Positions 1 to 8,311 of a stretch of DNA of 64,000 bases are shown here, in pieces (the stretch's first letter is position 1; each line of letters starts with the position of its first letter). A program made the translations under genes and the position numbers. Origin of the DNA: Clostridium saccharobutylicum DSM 13864 (GTDB taxonomy: Bacteria > Bacillota > Clostridia > Clostridiales > Clostridiaceae); NCBI RefSeq assembly GCF_000473995.1, contig NC_022571.1, positions 1,700,501-1,764,500 of the forward strand, given 5' to 3'. The notes under the pieces were generated by a model. That model was not told the DNA's origin, searched no databases, and was given only the letters and a program-made list of their open reading frames with translations.

Positions 1-117
1 CAGACTTAAAGTTTTTACAATATAATCCGTTTCTGCACCATTGAGTTCTGAACAAATATAAGCACTTTCCCAATCTGCATATCCATCAAAAATAAACACA
101 AGTATTTCTTTTTTCAT
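1..117 (-). CDS. DJ-1/PfpI family protein (3' part outside window)
   Basis: Only the first 39 codons lie in the window; the gene runs off the left edge. The protein begins MKKEILVFIFDGYADWES, which fits the first beta strand and following loop of the DJ-1/PfpI (class I glutamine amidotransferase-like) fold. The ATG at 115-117 is preceded by a strong AGGAAGG ribosome binding site. The WYL regulator lies just upstream on the same strand, with a terminator-like hairpin in the 46-bp gap, so the pair may be functionally linked but need not be one transcript. Family assignment rests on a short N-terminus and is moderate; the catalytic Cys region is not visible. Confidence 0.6.
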   Translation of the reverse strand, partial: MKKEILVFIFDGYADWESAYICSELNGAETDYIVKTLSL

Positions 118-149
118 TGTAACACTTCCTTCCTTAAGTATTGTACAAC

Positions 150-177
150 GAAAAAGATGACACCTATATGTCATCTT
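150..177 (-). terminator. intrinsic terminator after WYL regulator gene
   Basis: An inverted repeat AAGATGACA / TGTCATCTT is followed on the minus strand by a T run. It overlaps the last codons of the WYL regulator gene and lies before the PfpI-like start. Confidence 0.65.
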
Positions 178-1111
178 TATAAAGTTCATTTATTTTTTTT
201 ATTCTGGTTTTTATTGCTTCTTTTAATTCAATAGGTGCTATAACTTTAACTTTATCTTGTAGGTTGAAAACTAAATTGGCAGCCCACTGTAAGTTAGAAA
301 CAGGAAATATAATCTGCCCCTTTTCTTCTGCACTGCTAATCCTATGAAAAAATTTAGCATCTATCGTATCTGTTAAGAAGAATTCATTAGTAACATCATA
401 TTCTAGTATAACTTCAAACAATGATGATTTGTCTTGTGAATAAAATAAATCAGTACTAAAGTTTTTTCTAAAATCTATTTTTTCAATCGACTTACAATTG
501 AAACTTACATCCGTAACTTTAATATCAACAATTCGATTGATTTTAAACAAACGGAACTCCCGCTTGTTCTCACAAAAAGCATATAAATACCAGTATGATT
601 GTTTAAAAACAAGTTTATGGGGGTGAATGATTCTTGATGAATGTGAACTTTGGGAGATATATTCTAGATAAATGCAATTTCTATTTTTAATCGCCTCATG
701 TAAAATTGATACCTTTTCTTGTGTAATACTGTCTTGAAACCATGATGATAAATCAATTACATAATCGCTTTCTGAAAATACCATACTTATTTCTTCAGGA
801 ATTAATTTCGCTATTAGATTTGTTAAATCACTGCTTTCATCAATACTCATGAGGCCATTAAGAGCAGTAAAAATATTTTTTTTATCTTTCTTAGAAAGAA
901 TATTATTTTTTATTTTATATCCCTCAATAATTGATACTCCGCCACCAATGCCTGAATATGTAACAATAGGAACTCCAGACTCGTTTAGAGTCTCCAAATC
1001 TCGAAAAATTGTACGTTTAGAAACTTCAAATCTTTCTGCTAATTCTTGTATTGTAATTCTATCTACATTTGCAAGGACATTTAAAATTCCTAGTAATCTA
1101 TCAATTTTCAT
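164..1111 (-). CDS. WYL-domain transcriptional regulator (YafY/DeoR-like)
   Basis: A 315-aa DNA-binding regulator. Residues 1-60 form a winged helix-turn-helix of the HTH_11 type (MKIDRLLGILNVLAN...SKRTIFRDLETL). The middle to C-terminal part is a WYL domain, with the aromatic motif SYWYLYAF near residue 170 followed by the REFRLFKINRI strand, and a WCX-like tail. WYL domains bind small effectors or nucleic acid. The ATG at 1111 is preceded by GGAGAAAG. The PfpI-like gene lies downstream on the same strand and is the obvious candidate target. The effector cannot be told from sequence. Confidence 0.85.
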   Translation of the reverse strand: MKIDRLLGILNVLANVDRITIQELAERFEVSKRTIFRDLETLNESGVPIVTYSGIGGGVSIIEGYKIKNNILSKKDKKNIFTALNGLMSIDESSDLTNLIAKLIPEEISMVFSESDYVIDLSSWFQDSITQEKVSILHEAIKNRNCIYLEYISQSSHSSRIIHPHKLVFKQSYWYLYAFCENKREFRLFKINRIVDIKVTDVSFNCKSIEKIDFRKNFSTDLFYSQDKSSLFEVILEYDVTNEFFLTDTIDAKFFHRISSAEEKGQIIFPVSNLQWAANLVFNLQDKVKVIAPIELKEAIKTRIKKINELYKDDI

Positions 1112-1344
1112 TATAACATTCTTTCTCCATTTCTAAGTAACAATATAGCGTAGTTATTTCCTCATCATAATTAACCATTATCAATTAAATTATATTTTAA
1201 ATTATACTTATTTTGTAGCATAATTTACAAATAAATCATGTGCGATATATTATATCAAAATATATTCTACAGTAGGAATAAGTAGCACTTTTTTGAGAAG
1301 TATTTTACTTAGTAAATTATAGCATAAGTCTAATATATTATATA

Positions 1345-1375
1345 TTGACTCTACCCTTAGGTAAGGTAGTAAAAT
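1345..1375 (+). promoter_or_regulatory. MerR-type promoter with 19-bp spacer and dyad
   Basis: TTGACT (1345-1350) and TAAAAT (1370-1375) are separated by exactly 19 bp, the over-long spacing typical of promoters activated by MerR-family proteins. The spacer holds an interrupted dyad, CTACC...GGTAG. It lies about 25 bp upstream of the MerR-methyltransferase start, so autoregulation is the simple reading. It resembles the downstream site at 2570-2600. Confidence 0.8.
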
Positions 1376-1399
1376 ATACATAATAGGGGAGTGAAGATA

Positions 1400-2566
1400 T
1401 TGAAAATTGGTGAATTTGCTAAAAGATCAGGAGTAACTGTTAAAGCATTGCTTCATTATGATAAAATAGGCCTACTTAAGCCAAGTGAGAAAACTGATTG
1501 TGGGTACAGAATTTATTGTGAAGAAGATTTTTTAAAGCTTCAACAAATTACAACTTTAAAATTTATAGGATTATCCCTTAGTGAAATAAGTCATATTCTT
1601 GATGAAAGTGGAGAAAATTTAGAGAATATGATTAGTATTCAAAAGAAAGCTCTAGAAGAAAAGAAGAAACATATTGAATCGGTAATAAGTGTTTTTAATA
1701 AAGCTGAGAGTAAAGCTAAGGAAAATGGATTTTTAGATGCAAAAAATTTGATTAATATAATAAAGATGACCAATATGGAGAGAAGTGTAAAAGAACAATA
1801 TAAAAGTGATAGAAATCTTAATCTAAGAAGTAATTTACATAGCTATAATACTAATAAGGTAGATTGGGATATATGGTGTTTTAATCAAATTAAGTTCCCT
1901 AAAAATGCAAAAGTATTAGAACTTGGATGTGGTCCGGGAAAGCTTTGGCGTAAGAACAAAGATAATATAGATAAAAATTTAAATATAATATTATCAGATT
2001 TTTCTAGAAACATGTTAAAAATTGCAAAAGAAAAATTAAAGAATGTTAATCACAAATTTGAATATAAAGAGATAAATGCTGAAGAGATTCCTTATGAAGA
2101 TGAAAGTTTTGATGTTGTAATAGCACAACACATGATTTATTTTGTTCCTAATATAGAAAAAGCATTAAGTGAAGTAAATCGAGTATTAAAACCAGGTGGA
2201 ATGTTTTATGTAACAGCTAATTCTTGTGAGTCTATGGCTGAATTAAATGAGTTATCAGAAGCTTTTGAACCTAATGCTGGATTAAGTAACAATGGTTTTT
2301 CAGCTAGATTTGATTTGGAGAAAGGAAAACCAATGTTAGAAAAGTATTTTGATAATGTAAGTGTTGAAATTTTAAATGGAAAAATAATAGTCGATAATCC
2401 AAAACCAGTGGTTTCTTATAAGGCTTCTACGATTCAAGGAAGTTTAATACTGGATGAAGAAAAGAAAGAGAAGTTTACTAAGTATTTAGAGGATTATATT
2501 AATAAAAATGGTAACATTTCAATTACTACAAAAACATGTATGTTTAAGGCTCATTCAAAAAAATAA
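1400..2566 (+). CDS. MerR-family regulator fused to a SAM methyltransferase domain
   Basis: A 388-aa two-domain protein. Residues 1-70 are a MerR winged helix (MKIGEFAKRSGVTVKALLHY), followed by the dimerisation coiled coil to about residue 110. From about residue 165 there is a class I methyltransferase fold: motif I VLELGCGPGKLW, acidic motif SDFSRNML, and the post-I segment DVVIAQHMIYF. The TTG at 1400 is chosen because it lies 8 nt after GGGGAG and gives the usual MerR N-terminus; the GTG at 1391 has no ribosome binding site. In MerR regulators the C-terminal domain senses the signal, so the methyltransferase-like domain may bind SAM or a substrate. Catalysis is not shown. Confidence 0.88.
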   Translation: MKIGEFAKRSGVTVKALLHYDKIGLLKPSEKTDCGYRIYCEEDFLKLQQITTLKFIGLSLSEISHILDESGENLENMISIQKKALEEKKKHIESVISVFNKAESKAKENGFLDAKNLINIIKMTNMERSVKEQYKSDRNLNLRSNLHSYNTNKVDWDIWCFNQIKFPKNAKVLELGCGPGKLWRKNKDNIDKNLNIILSDFSRNMLKIAKEKLKNVNHKFEYKEINAEEIPYEDESFDVVIAQHMIYFVPNIEKALSEVNRVLKPGGMFYVTANSCESMAELNELSEAFEPNAGLSNNGFSARFDLEKGKPMLEKYFDNVSVEILNGKIIVDNPKPVVSYKASTIQGSLILDEEKKEKFTKYLEDYINKNGNISITTKTCMFKAHSKK

Positions 2567-2569
2567 CTA

Positions 2570-2600
2570 TTGACTCTGTCCTAAGGGCAGGGAATACAAT
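2570..2600 (+). promoter_or_regulatory. second MerR-type promoter (19-bp spacer)
   Basis: TTGACT (2570-2575) and TACAAT (2595-2600) are 19 bp apart, with a CTGTCC/GGCAGG dyad in the spacer. It starts 4 bp after the MerR-methyltransferase stop and points toward the aminotransferase gene 146 bp downstream. The architecture matches the promoter at 1345-1375. Confidence 0.8.
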
Positions 2601-2746
2601 AAATGTGCTCAAGAAATTATATAAAACAATAATTTTATTAGATTAGTAATTTTTTGATTGTATCTTATTTAATTGTAATTTTGAATAAAAAATAAGTGTA
2701 GTTTAGTAAGTTATGCTACATTATATATTTAAAGGAGAGTAAAAAA

Positions 2747-3937
2747 ATGAATATTTCATTGGTTGATTTAAAAACTCAATATAAATCTATTGAGAAAGAA
2801 GCAGAAAGAAAAGTTAATGATGTACTTTCATCTGCGAGTTATATTATGGGAAAAGACGTAACTGAATTTGAAAAGGAATTTGCAGAATATATAGGTGTTA
2901 AACATGCTATTTCAGTAGGAAATGGAACAGATGCTTTAGTTGTTGCACTTATGGCTTGTGGAATAGGAAAAGGAGATGAAGTTATAACTACACCTTTTAC
3001 TTTCTTTTCTACAGCAGAAAGTATTTCAGCTGTTGGAGCTACCCCTGTTTTTGTAGATGTTGAAGTGGACACATACAATATAGATGTGACAAAGATAGAA
3101 GAGAAAATCACTAAAGAAACAAAGGCAATTATGCCAGTTCATATATTTGGGCAGCCTGCTAAAATGGATGAAATAAATAAAATAGCTAAGAAGTATAATT
3201 TAAAGGTTATAGAAGATGTGGCACAAGCTGTTGGCTCAGAATATAAAGATAAAAAATGTGGCGCAATAGGAGACGTAGGATGCTTTTCATTCTTCCCAAC
3301 TAAAAATCTTGGATGTGCTGGTGATGGTGGGATGATAACTACATCTAATGATGATATAGCAACTATTGTTAGAGCACTAAGAACTCATGGAAGTGGAGAA
3401 AATGGTCAAAGGGCATATAATTTATTAAATAATATAAGTGAAGATGTAAAAACTTCAGAGGATCATGATGATACAGTATATAATCCACTTAAATACTATA
3501 ATTATTTGATTGGATTTAACACAAGATTAGATACAGTACAAGCTGCATTATTAAGAGTTAAATTGCCTTATATAGATGAATGGAATGAAAAGAGAAGAGT
3601 TAACGCCAAAATGTATAATGAAAAATTAAAAAGCTCATCTTTAACATTACCTGTAGTAATAGGTGAAGTTAAATCAGTATACAATATGTATGTGGTACAA
3701 TCTGAAAATAGAGAAGAAGTAGTAAATCAACTTAAAGAAAGAGGAATTAGTACAGGAATTTATTATCCAGTTCCAATGCATCTTCAAAAAGTTTATAAAG
3801 ACCTCGGTTATAAAGAAGGAGATTTGCCAGTATCTGAATACTTATCTCATAGAACTTTTGCAATACCAATATATCCAGAGTTAACACAAGAACAAAAGGA
3901 TTATATAGTTAATAACATAGTTAGTATTTGTAGATAA
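2747..3937 (+). CDS. DegT/DnrJ/EryC1/StrS family PLP aminotransferase
   Basis: A 396-aa fold-type I, PLP-dependent enzyme of the sugar-aminotransferase family, which transfers an amino group to keto-sugars in polysaccharide or antibiotic sugar synthesis. Visible motifs are the substrate loop GNGTDALVVAL near 60, the PLP-pyridine Asp in VIEDVAQAVGS near 157, and the Schiff-base lysine in SFFPTKNLGCAGDGG near 185. Length is normal. The ATG follows AAGGAGAG. It stands alone, without other nucleotide-sugar genes, behind a promoter that looks MerR-controlled, so the fusion regulator at 1400-2566 probably controls it. The last codons and stop lie in the start of a family-2 repeat element. Confidence 0.9.
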   Translation: MNISLVDLKTQYKSIEKEAERKVNDVLSSASYIMGKDVTEFEKEFAEYIGVKHAISVGNGTDALVVALMACGIGKGDEVITTPFTFFSTAESISAVGATPVFVDVEVDTYNIDVTKIEEKITKETKAIMPVHIFGQPAKMDEINKIAKKYNLKVIEDVAQAVGSEYKDKKCGAIGDVGCFSFFPTKNLGCAGDGGMITTSNDDIATIVRALRTHGSGENGQRAYNLLNNISEDVKTSEDHDDTVYNPLKYYNYLIGFNTRLDTVQAALLRVKLPYIDEWNEKRRVNAKMYNEKLKSSSLTLPVVIGEVKSVYNMYVVQSENREEVVNQLKERGISTGIYYPVPMHLQKVYKDLGYKEGDLPVSEYLSHRTFAIPIYPELTQEQKDYIVNNIVSICR

Positions 3938-4481
3938 ACCGAAATTAGAAATATTTTTATTCCGAAAGACTATGAAAATGTCGCTGAAGGTTCTAAGCTG
4001 CAGGCTGTACCCAATTCAGCATGTTACCACTAAAAGTAGTGACAAGCTAAATTGGACACCCTACAATTAAGAACCTTTAACAGCTTGTTTTCAAATGCTT
4101 TCTATATAAAAATATTTCTAATTTCTGGTATAATCACTATCCTAAAGTTTAGTAAGTGTGTAATATATATTATTCAAACATGATATATATTAATAAATAA
4201 CTTACGAACTAATGTTATACTTTGAAATGTATTCTAAACTAGAAAGAAATGGTGCTCTTTTGTGGAGTGTTGCATTTAAAAAAGGATTGTAGGATTTCTT
4301 CAACAGAAATTGCTCCATTCTTGCATGTCATTAACTTGCTTAAGGAGCATGCTGGAATGATTACAACTTCTGTTGTTAGAAATCCACAATCCTTTTTTCT
4401 AGTAACCAGAACAAAAAGAGCACCATTTCTTTCGGTTGGCCCCACCACATAAATTTAGAATACATGATTATTTATCTATAG
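3931..4481. repeat. family-2 composite inverted-repeat element
   Basis: The stretch between the convergent aminotransferase and padR-like genes is almost all inverted repeat. Its outer ends read TAGATAAA and TTTATCTATA. Inside are two nested long hairpins: 3942-4125 (TTAGAAATATTTTTAT paired with its complement, and GAAGGTTCTTA-type inner arms) and 4228-4460 (GAAATGGTGCTCTTTT paired with AAAAAGAGCACCATTTC). The element carries the stop codons of both flanking genes. Open frames on both strands of the second hairpin mirror each other and are not genes. Related copies lie at 49723-50294 and 51861-52180. Confidence 0.75.
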
Positions 4482-5022
4482 TAAGTATTTTGTTTATACA
4501 GTCGTTAATCCAATCTATATATGATTTTTCTCTTATAATAGCACCATTTAATACTATATAATCTCCAAATCCAGGTGAATTAACTTTTGAAATCTCTTTG
4601 TTTTTCAAAAGTTCTTCCATAGATTTTTCTAAGCTTGATAATTTTTCTTTATGTTTTTCTAATTGACTTTCAAATTGTTTTAATAATGTAGAGGCATCTA
4701 TTTCATCACAAAAATATGCTTTAAGCCTAAAAATATCCTTAGGGGTTGGCTCTAATGGCTGATCTTTGGTAAGCCATTTTTGTAAACAGGACTTACCTTG
4801 TTCCGTTATACTATATAACTTTTTTTCTAACTTTTCGCCTTGAATTATTGTTTTATAAGTTATAAGTCCTTCATCTGTTAATTTTTTCAATTCAGGGTAA
4901 ATTTGGCTATGTTTTGCGTACCAAAAATTAACTAATCCTTCATTAAATTGTTTTGTTATATCATAACCTGTTAAAGGTTCTCTATTAATCAATCCTAAGA
5001 TTGCATATTTTAAAGTTCTCAT
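4468..5022 (-). CDS. PadR family transcriptional repressor
   Basis: A 184-aa regulator with an N-terminal PadR winged helix (MRTLKYAILGLINREPLTGY, then SQIYPELKKLTDEGL) and a C-terminal Vir_act_alpha_C-type helical dimerisation region (residues 95-175). The ATG at 5022 is preferred over the GTG at 5031: GAGGTG sits 6 nt upstream of the ATG and overlaps the GTG. It is divergent from the 2-enoate-reductase-like gene, and the gap holds a perfect palindrome with the PadR core ATGT-N8-ACAT. PadR proteins usually respond to phenolic or hydrophobic compounds, which suits an enzyme that reduces unsaturated acids; the actual ligand is unknown. Confidence 0.9.
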   Translation of the reverse strand: MRTLKYAILGLINREPLTGYDITKQFNEGLVNFWYAKHSQIYPELKKLTDEGLITYKTIIQGEKLEKKLYSITEQGKSCLQKWLTKDQPLEPTPKDIFRLKAYFCDEIDASTLLKQFESQLEKHKEKLSSLEKSMEELLKNKEISKVNSPGFGDYIVLNGAIIREKSYIDWINDCINKILTIDK

Positions 5023-5095
5023 TTTTAACACCTCATTCTATTGAATTTTATTTTAACATTATTTTATAAAAAGTAAAAACAAATTATTACATATA

Positions 5096-5136
5096 AACAT
5101 GTCAATATTGACATGTTTGGAATTTGAGAATATAAT
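5096..5136 (+). promoter_or_regulatory. consensus promoter overlapped by a perfect PadR palindrome
   Basis: Bases 5096-5117 form a perfect 22-bp palindrome whose core is ATGT (5099-5102), 8 bp, ACAT (5111-5114), the PadR operator pattern. It covers the -35 box TTGACA (5108-5113), which lies exactly 17 bp from TATAAT (5131-5136). A bound repressor would block sigma-A access. The promoter drives the gene at 5180. Confidence 0.88.
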
Positions 5137-5179
5137 AAACGTGAAAATATTAACAAAATTGTGCATAGGAGGAATATTA

Positions 5180-7174
5180 ATGAACAAATATAAAAAGTTA
5201 TTTGAACCGATTAAAATAGGAAATTGTGAAATAAAAAATCGTTTTGCTTTAGCACCAATGGGACCATTAGGTCTTGCAGATAGTGAAGGTGGATTTAATC
5301 AAAGGGGAATCGATTATTATACTGAAAGAGCTAAAGGGGGTACAGGCTTAATTATTACAGGAGTTACTTTTGTTGATAATGAAGTAGAAGAACATGGAAT
5401 GCCAAATTGTCCATGCCCTACACATAACCCTGTTCAATTTGTTAGAACAGGTAGAGAAATGACTGAAAGAATTCATGCCTATAATTCAAAAGTATTCTTA
5501 CAAATGTCAGGTGGATTTGGTAGAGTTACTATTCCAACTAATCTTGGTGAATTCCCACCAGTTGCACCATCACCTATTCAACATAGATGGCTTGATAAAA
5601 CTTGTCGTGAACTTACAGTAGAAGAAATTAAATCTATTGTTGAAAAATTCGGAGATGGAGCATTTAATGCAAAAAGAGCTGGATTTGATGGAGTTCAAAT
5701 TCATGCAGTTCATGAAGGGTATCTAATAGATCAGTTTGCAATTAGTTTATTTAACCATAGAACTGATGAATATGGTGGATCTTTAGAAAATAGACTTCGT
5801 TTTGCACGTGAAATAGTTGAAGAAATAAAGAAAAGATGTGGACAAGATTTCCCTGTTACTTTAAGATATTCGCCTAAGAGTTTTATTAAAGATTTAAGAG
5901 ATGGAGCTCTACCAGGTGAAGAATTCGTTGAAAAAGGTAGAGATTTAGATGAAGGGGTTAAAGCAGCTAAGCTATTAGTAGAATATGGATATGATGCTTT
6001 AGATACAGACGTTGGATCATATGATTCATGGTGGTGGAGTCATCCTCCAATGTATCAAGAAAAAGGACTATACAGACCTTACGCTAAATTAATGAAAGAA
6101 ACTGTAGATGTGCCTGTTATTTGTGCAGGAAGAATGGATGATCCAGATATGGCTCTTGAAGCAGTTGAAAATGGAACATGCGATATGATAAGTCTTGGAA
6201 GACCATTACTTGCTGAACCGGATTATGTAAACAAATTAAGAAGTAACAATTGTAAGTCAATTAGACCTTGTATATCATGTCAAGAAGGATGTATGGGTAG
6301 AGTTCAACATTATTCAATGTTAAACTGTGCAGTAAATCCACAAGCATGTAGAGAAAAAGATAACGCACTTACTCCTATAATAAAAAAGAAAAAAGTTTTA
6401 ATAGTTGGTGGCGGAGTTGCTGGATGTGAAGCAGCAAGAGTTTTAGCTTTAAGAGGACATGAAGCAGTTTTATATGAAAAAAGTGACAGACTTGGAGGAA
6501 ATCTTATTCCAGGTGGAGCACCAGACTTTAAGGAAGATGATATTGCCTTAGCTGACTGGTATGCAAATACATTAAAAGACTTAAATGTAGAAGTAAAATT
6601 AAATAGTATAGTTACAAAAGATTTAATTTTAAGTAGTAAAGCAGATACAGTAATAATTGCAACAGGATCTACACCAAAAGTATTCTCTCTTGGAGATGAT
6701 GAAAAAGTATATACAGCTGCTGATGTTTTAACACAAAAGAAAGATTGTGGAGATGAAACAGTTGTTATAGGTGGAGGATTAGTAGGATGTGAGACTGCTC
6801 TTGATCTTGCTAAAAAAGGAAAGAAAGTAACTATAGTGGAAGCATTAGATAAGTTACTTGCCTTAAATGGACCATTATGTTCTGCAAATAGTGAAATGCT
6901 TCAAAAGTTAATTCCATTTAACAACATAGATGTAAAGACAAATTCAAAGGTTAAGAAATTCAGTGATGGAATCCTTGAAATGGAAACTAATAATGGAATA
7001 GAAAAAATTAAATGTGACTCAGTAATTCTTGCTGTAGGGTATAAAGAAGAAAATTCTTTATACAAAGAATTAGAATTTGAAATTCCTGAAATATATATAT
7101 TAGGTGATGCACGTAAAGTTTTTAATATAATGTATGGTATATGGGATGCTTATGAAGTGGCAAATCATATATAG
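5180..7174 (+). CDS. NADH:flavin oxidoreductase, 2-enoate reductase type (FMN, Fe-S, FAD)
   Basis: A 664-aa enzyme with the layout of 2-enoate reductase, 2,4-dienoyl-CoA reductase and BaiCD/BaiH. Residues 1-360 are an Old-Yellow-Enzyme FMN barrel (FEPIKIGNCEIKNRFALAPM; HAVHEGYLIDQF). A [4Fe-4S] cluster segment CISCQEGCMGR plus LNCAVNP follows, then a FAD/NAD(P)H module with GGGVAGCEAA and a second dinucleotide motif GGGLVGCETA. It probably reduces the C=C bond of an unsaturated acid, aldehyde or steroid-like acid with NADH. The ATG at 5180 follows AGGAGG; the upstream in-frame start has no such site. The adjacent PadR gene and operator suggest substrate induction. The substrate is not predictable. 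Confidence 0.92.
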   Translation: MNKYKKLFEPIKIGNCEIKNRFALAPMGPLGLADSEGGFNQRGIDYYTERAKGGTGLIITGVTFVDNEVEEHGMPNCPCPTHNPVQFVRTGREMTERIHAYNSKVFLQMSGGFGRVTIPTNLGEFPPVAPSPIQHRWLDKTCRELTVEEIKSIVEKFGDGAFNAKRAGFDGVQIHAVHEGYLIDQFAISLFNHRTDEYGGSLENRLRFAREIVEEIKKRCGQDFPVTLRYSPKSFIKDLRDGALPGEEFVEKGRDLDEGVKAAKLLVEYGYDALDTDVGSYDSWWWSHPPMYQEKGLYRPYAKLMKETVDVPVICAGRMDDPDMALEAVENGTCDMISLGRPLLAEPDYVNKLRSNNCKSIRPCISCQEGCMGRVQHYSMLNCAVNPQACREKDNALTPIIKKKKVLIVGGGVAGCEAARVLALRGHEAVLYEKSDRLGGNLIPGGAPDFKEDDIALADWYANTLKDLNVEVKLNSIVTKDLILSSKADTVIIATGSTPKVFSLGDDEKVYTAADVLTQKKDCGDETVVIGGGLVGCETALDLAKKGKKVTIVEALDKLLALNGPLCSANSEMLQKLIPFNNIDVKTNSKVKKFSDGILEMETNNGIEKIKCDSVILAVGYKEENSLYKELEFEIPEIYILGDARKVFNIMYGIWDAYEVANHI

Positions 7175-7192
7175 ATAATTAGATTTTTAGAT

Positions 7193-7342
7193 TTAGGCAC
7201 ATGAAAAGAAATAATAGACCAAATATGCTACGTATATTTTAATCAAACAAGAAAGTTAGTTATGCTTATAGCAAGCTTATTACGATAACTTGATGATTTA
7301 AAATAGGCGAGTATATTGGTCTATTATTTTTTGATTAAACTT
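7193..7342. repeat. family-1 inverted-repeat element (subfamily with AATAATAGACCA arms)
   Basis: It begins TTAGGCACATGAAAAGAAAT, continues into AATAATAGACC and ends with GGTCTATTATTTTTTGATTA. The inside has further dyads around TTATAGCAAGCTTATTACG. Its termini match the other family-1 copies; its inner arms resemble the copy at 51700-51862. Confidence 0.75.
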
Positions 7343-7415
7343 AACTATATGGTTAAAATATAATTAATAATATTAGTACATAGTATTAATTATAGCTAAA
7401 AGGGGAGAAGTATAA

Positions 7416-8198
7416 ATGAGAATAATGACATTTAATTTAAGGTGTGATTTTCCTTTGGATTTTGGTAACAGGTGGAATTCTAGAAAAGAAATGATTTATA
7501 ATATAATGAAAAATTATAATTGTGATATTATTGGAATTCAAGAATGTACAAATAAGATGTTTAAGGATATACAAGATAATATTGATAATTATAATATTGT
7601 TGGTAGCCCTAGAAGCAAAAGATTCTTTGTAGAGAAAAATGATATTTTAGTTCTAAAAAAACATTTTATAAAGGAGAATAGAACTTTTTGGTTGTCAGAT
7701 AATCCTGATAAAATTGGGACTATGAAATGGTATTCACTTTTTCCACGAATTTGTACAACTGCAATTGTGAAACTTGAAAATAACCAGACAATTAGAGTAT
7801 TTAATTCTCATTTAGATTGTCTTTTACCTCAGGCACGAGAATATGGATTAAGGAAGATAATGCAAACTATAACTGAAGATGAAAAAAAGGAACAACTTCC
7901 TATAATATTAATGGGAGATTTTAATGCTACTCCAAATAGTAAATTGATAAAAGATTTTTCACAAGGTAAATTTTCAAATAAAAGATTAGTTGCAGTTCAA
8001 GATATTAATAAAGAACTATATAATCACGGAACAATGGGGAATTTCAAAGGAAAAGAAAATGGAGTTCATATTGATTATATATTTGTATCAGAAGAAATAG
8101 AGATAATAAATGCAGAAATAGTAAAATATAATGTTGATGGAAAATATCCTTCAGATCATTACCCTTTGATAGCAGATGTTAAAATAAAATCCTTTTAA
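7416..8198 (+). CDS. endonuclease/exonuclease/phosphatase family protein
   Basis: A 260-aa protein of the EEP superfamily (DNase I/exonuclease III/sphingomyelinase fold). The metal-binding and catalytic signatures appear in order: MTFNLRCD at the N-terminus, DIIGIQECT near 43, LMGDFNATPNS near 167, HIDYIFVS near 220 and the terminal YPSDHYPL. There is no signal peptide, so it should be cytoplasmic. It may act on a phosphodiester or phosphomonoester; EEP members differ too much to name the substrate. It differs from the exonuclease III at 35403-36161. It is a single gene, preceded by AGGGGAG. Confidence 0.85.
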   Translation: MRIMTFNLRCDFPLDFGNRWNSRKEMIYNIMKNYNCDIIGIQECTNKMFKDIQDNIDNYNIVGSPRSKRFFVEKNDILVLKKHFIKENRTFWLSDNPDKIGTMKWYSLFPRICTTAIVKLENNQTIRVFNSHLDCLLPQAREYGLRKIMQTITEDEKKEQLPIILMGDFNATPNSKLIKDFSQGKFSNKRLVAVQDINKELYNHGTMGNFKGKENGVHIDYIFVSEEIEIINAEIVKYNVDGKYPSDHYPLIADVKIKSF

Positions 8199-8311
8199 AG
8201 GATTAAATTATGTAATATAATAAAAAATAATGTCATATTTCCATATTATATCATGATTAGTGAATTTTTTATATTGAGATAAATCGAAAAGAAATTGAAG
8301 GGAATGATTTA

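Noticed and set aside
849-1136. Plus-strand ORF of 95 codons opposite the WYL regulator
   Set aside because: It is the antisense frame of a clear gene and starts without a ribosome binding site.
4239-4452. Open reading frames on both strands of about 68 codons
   Set aside because: They are mirror images within one long hairpin of a family-2 repeat, have no ribosome binding site, and resemble no protein.
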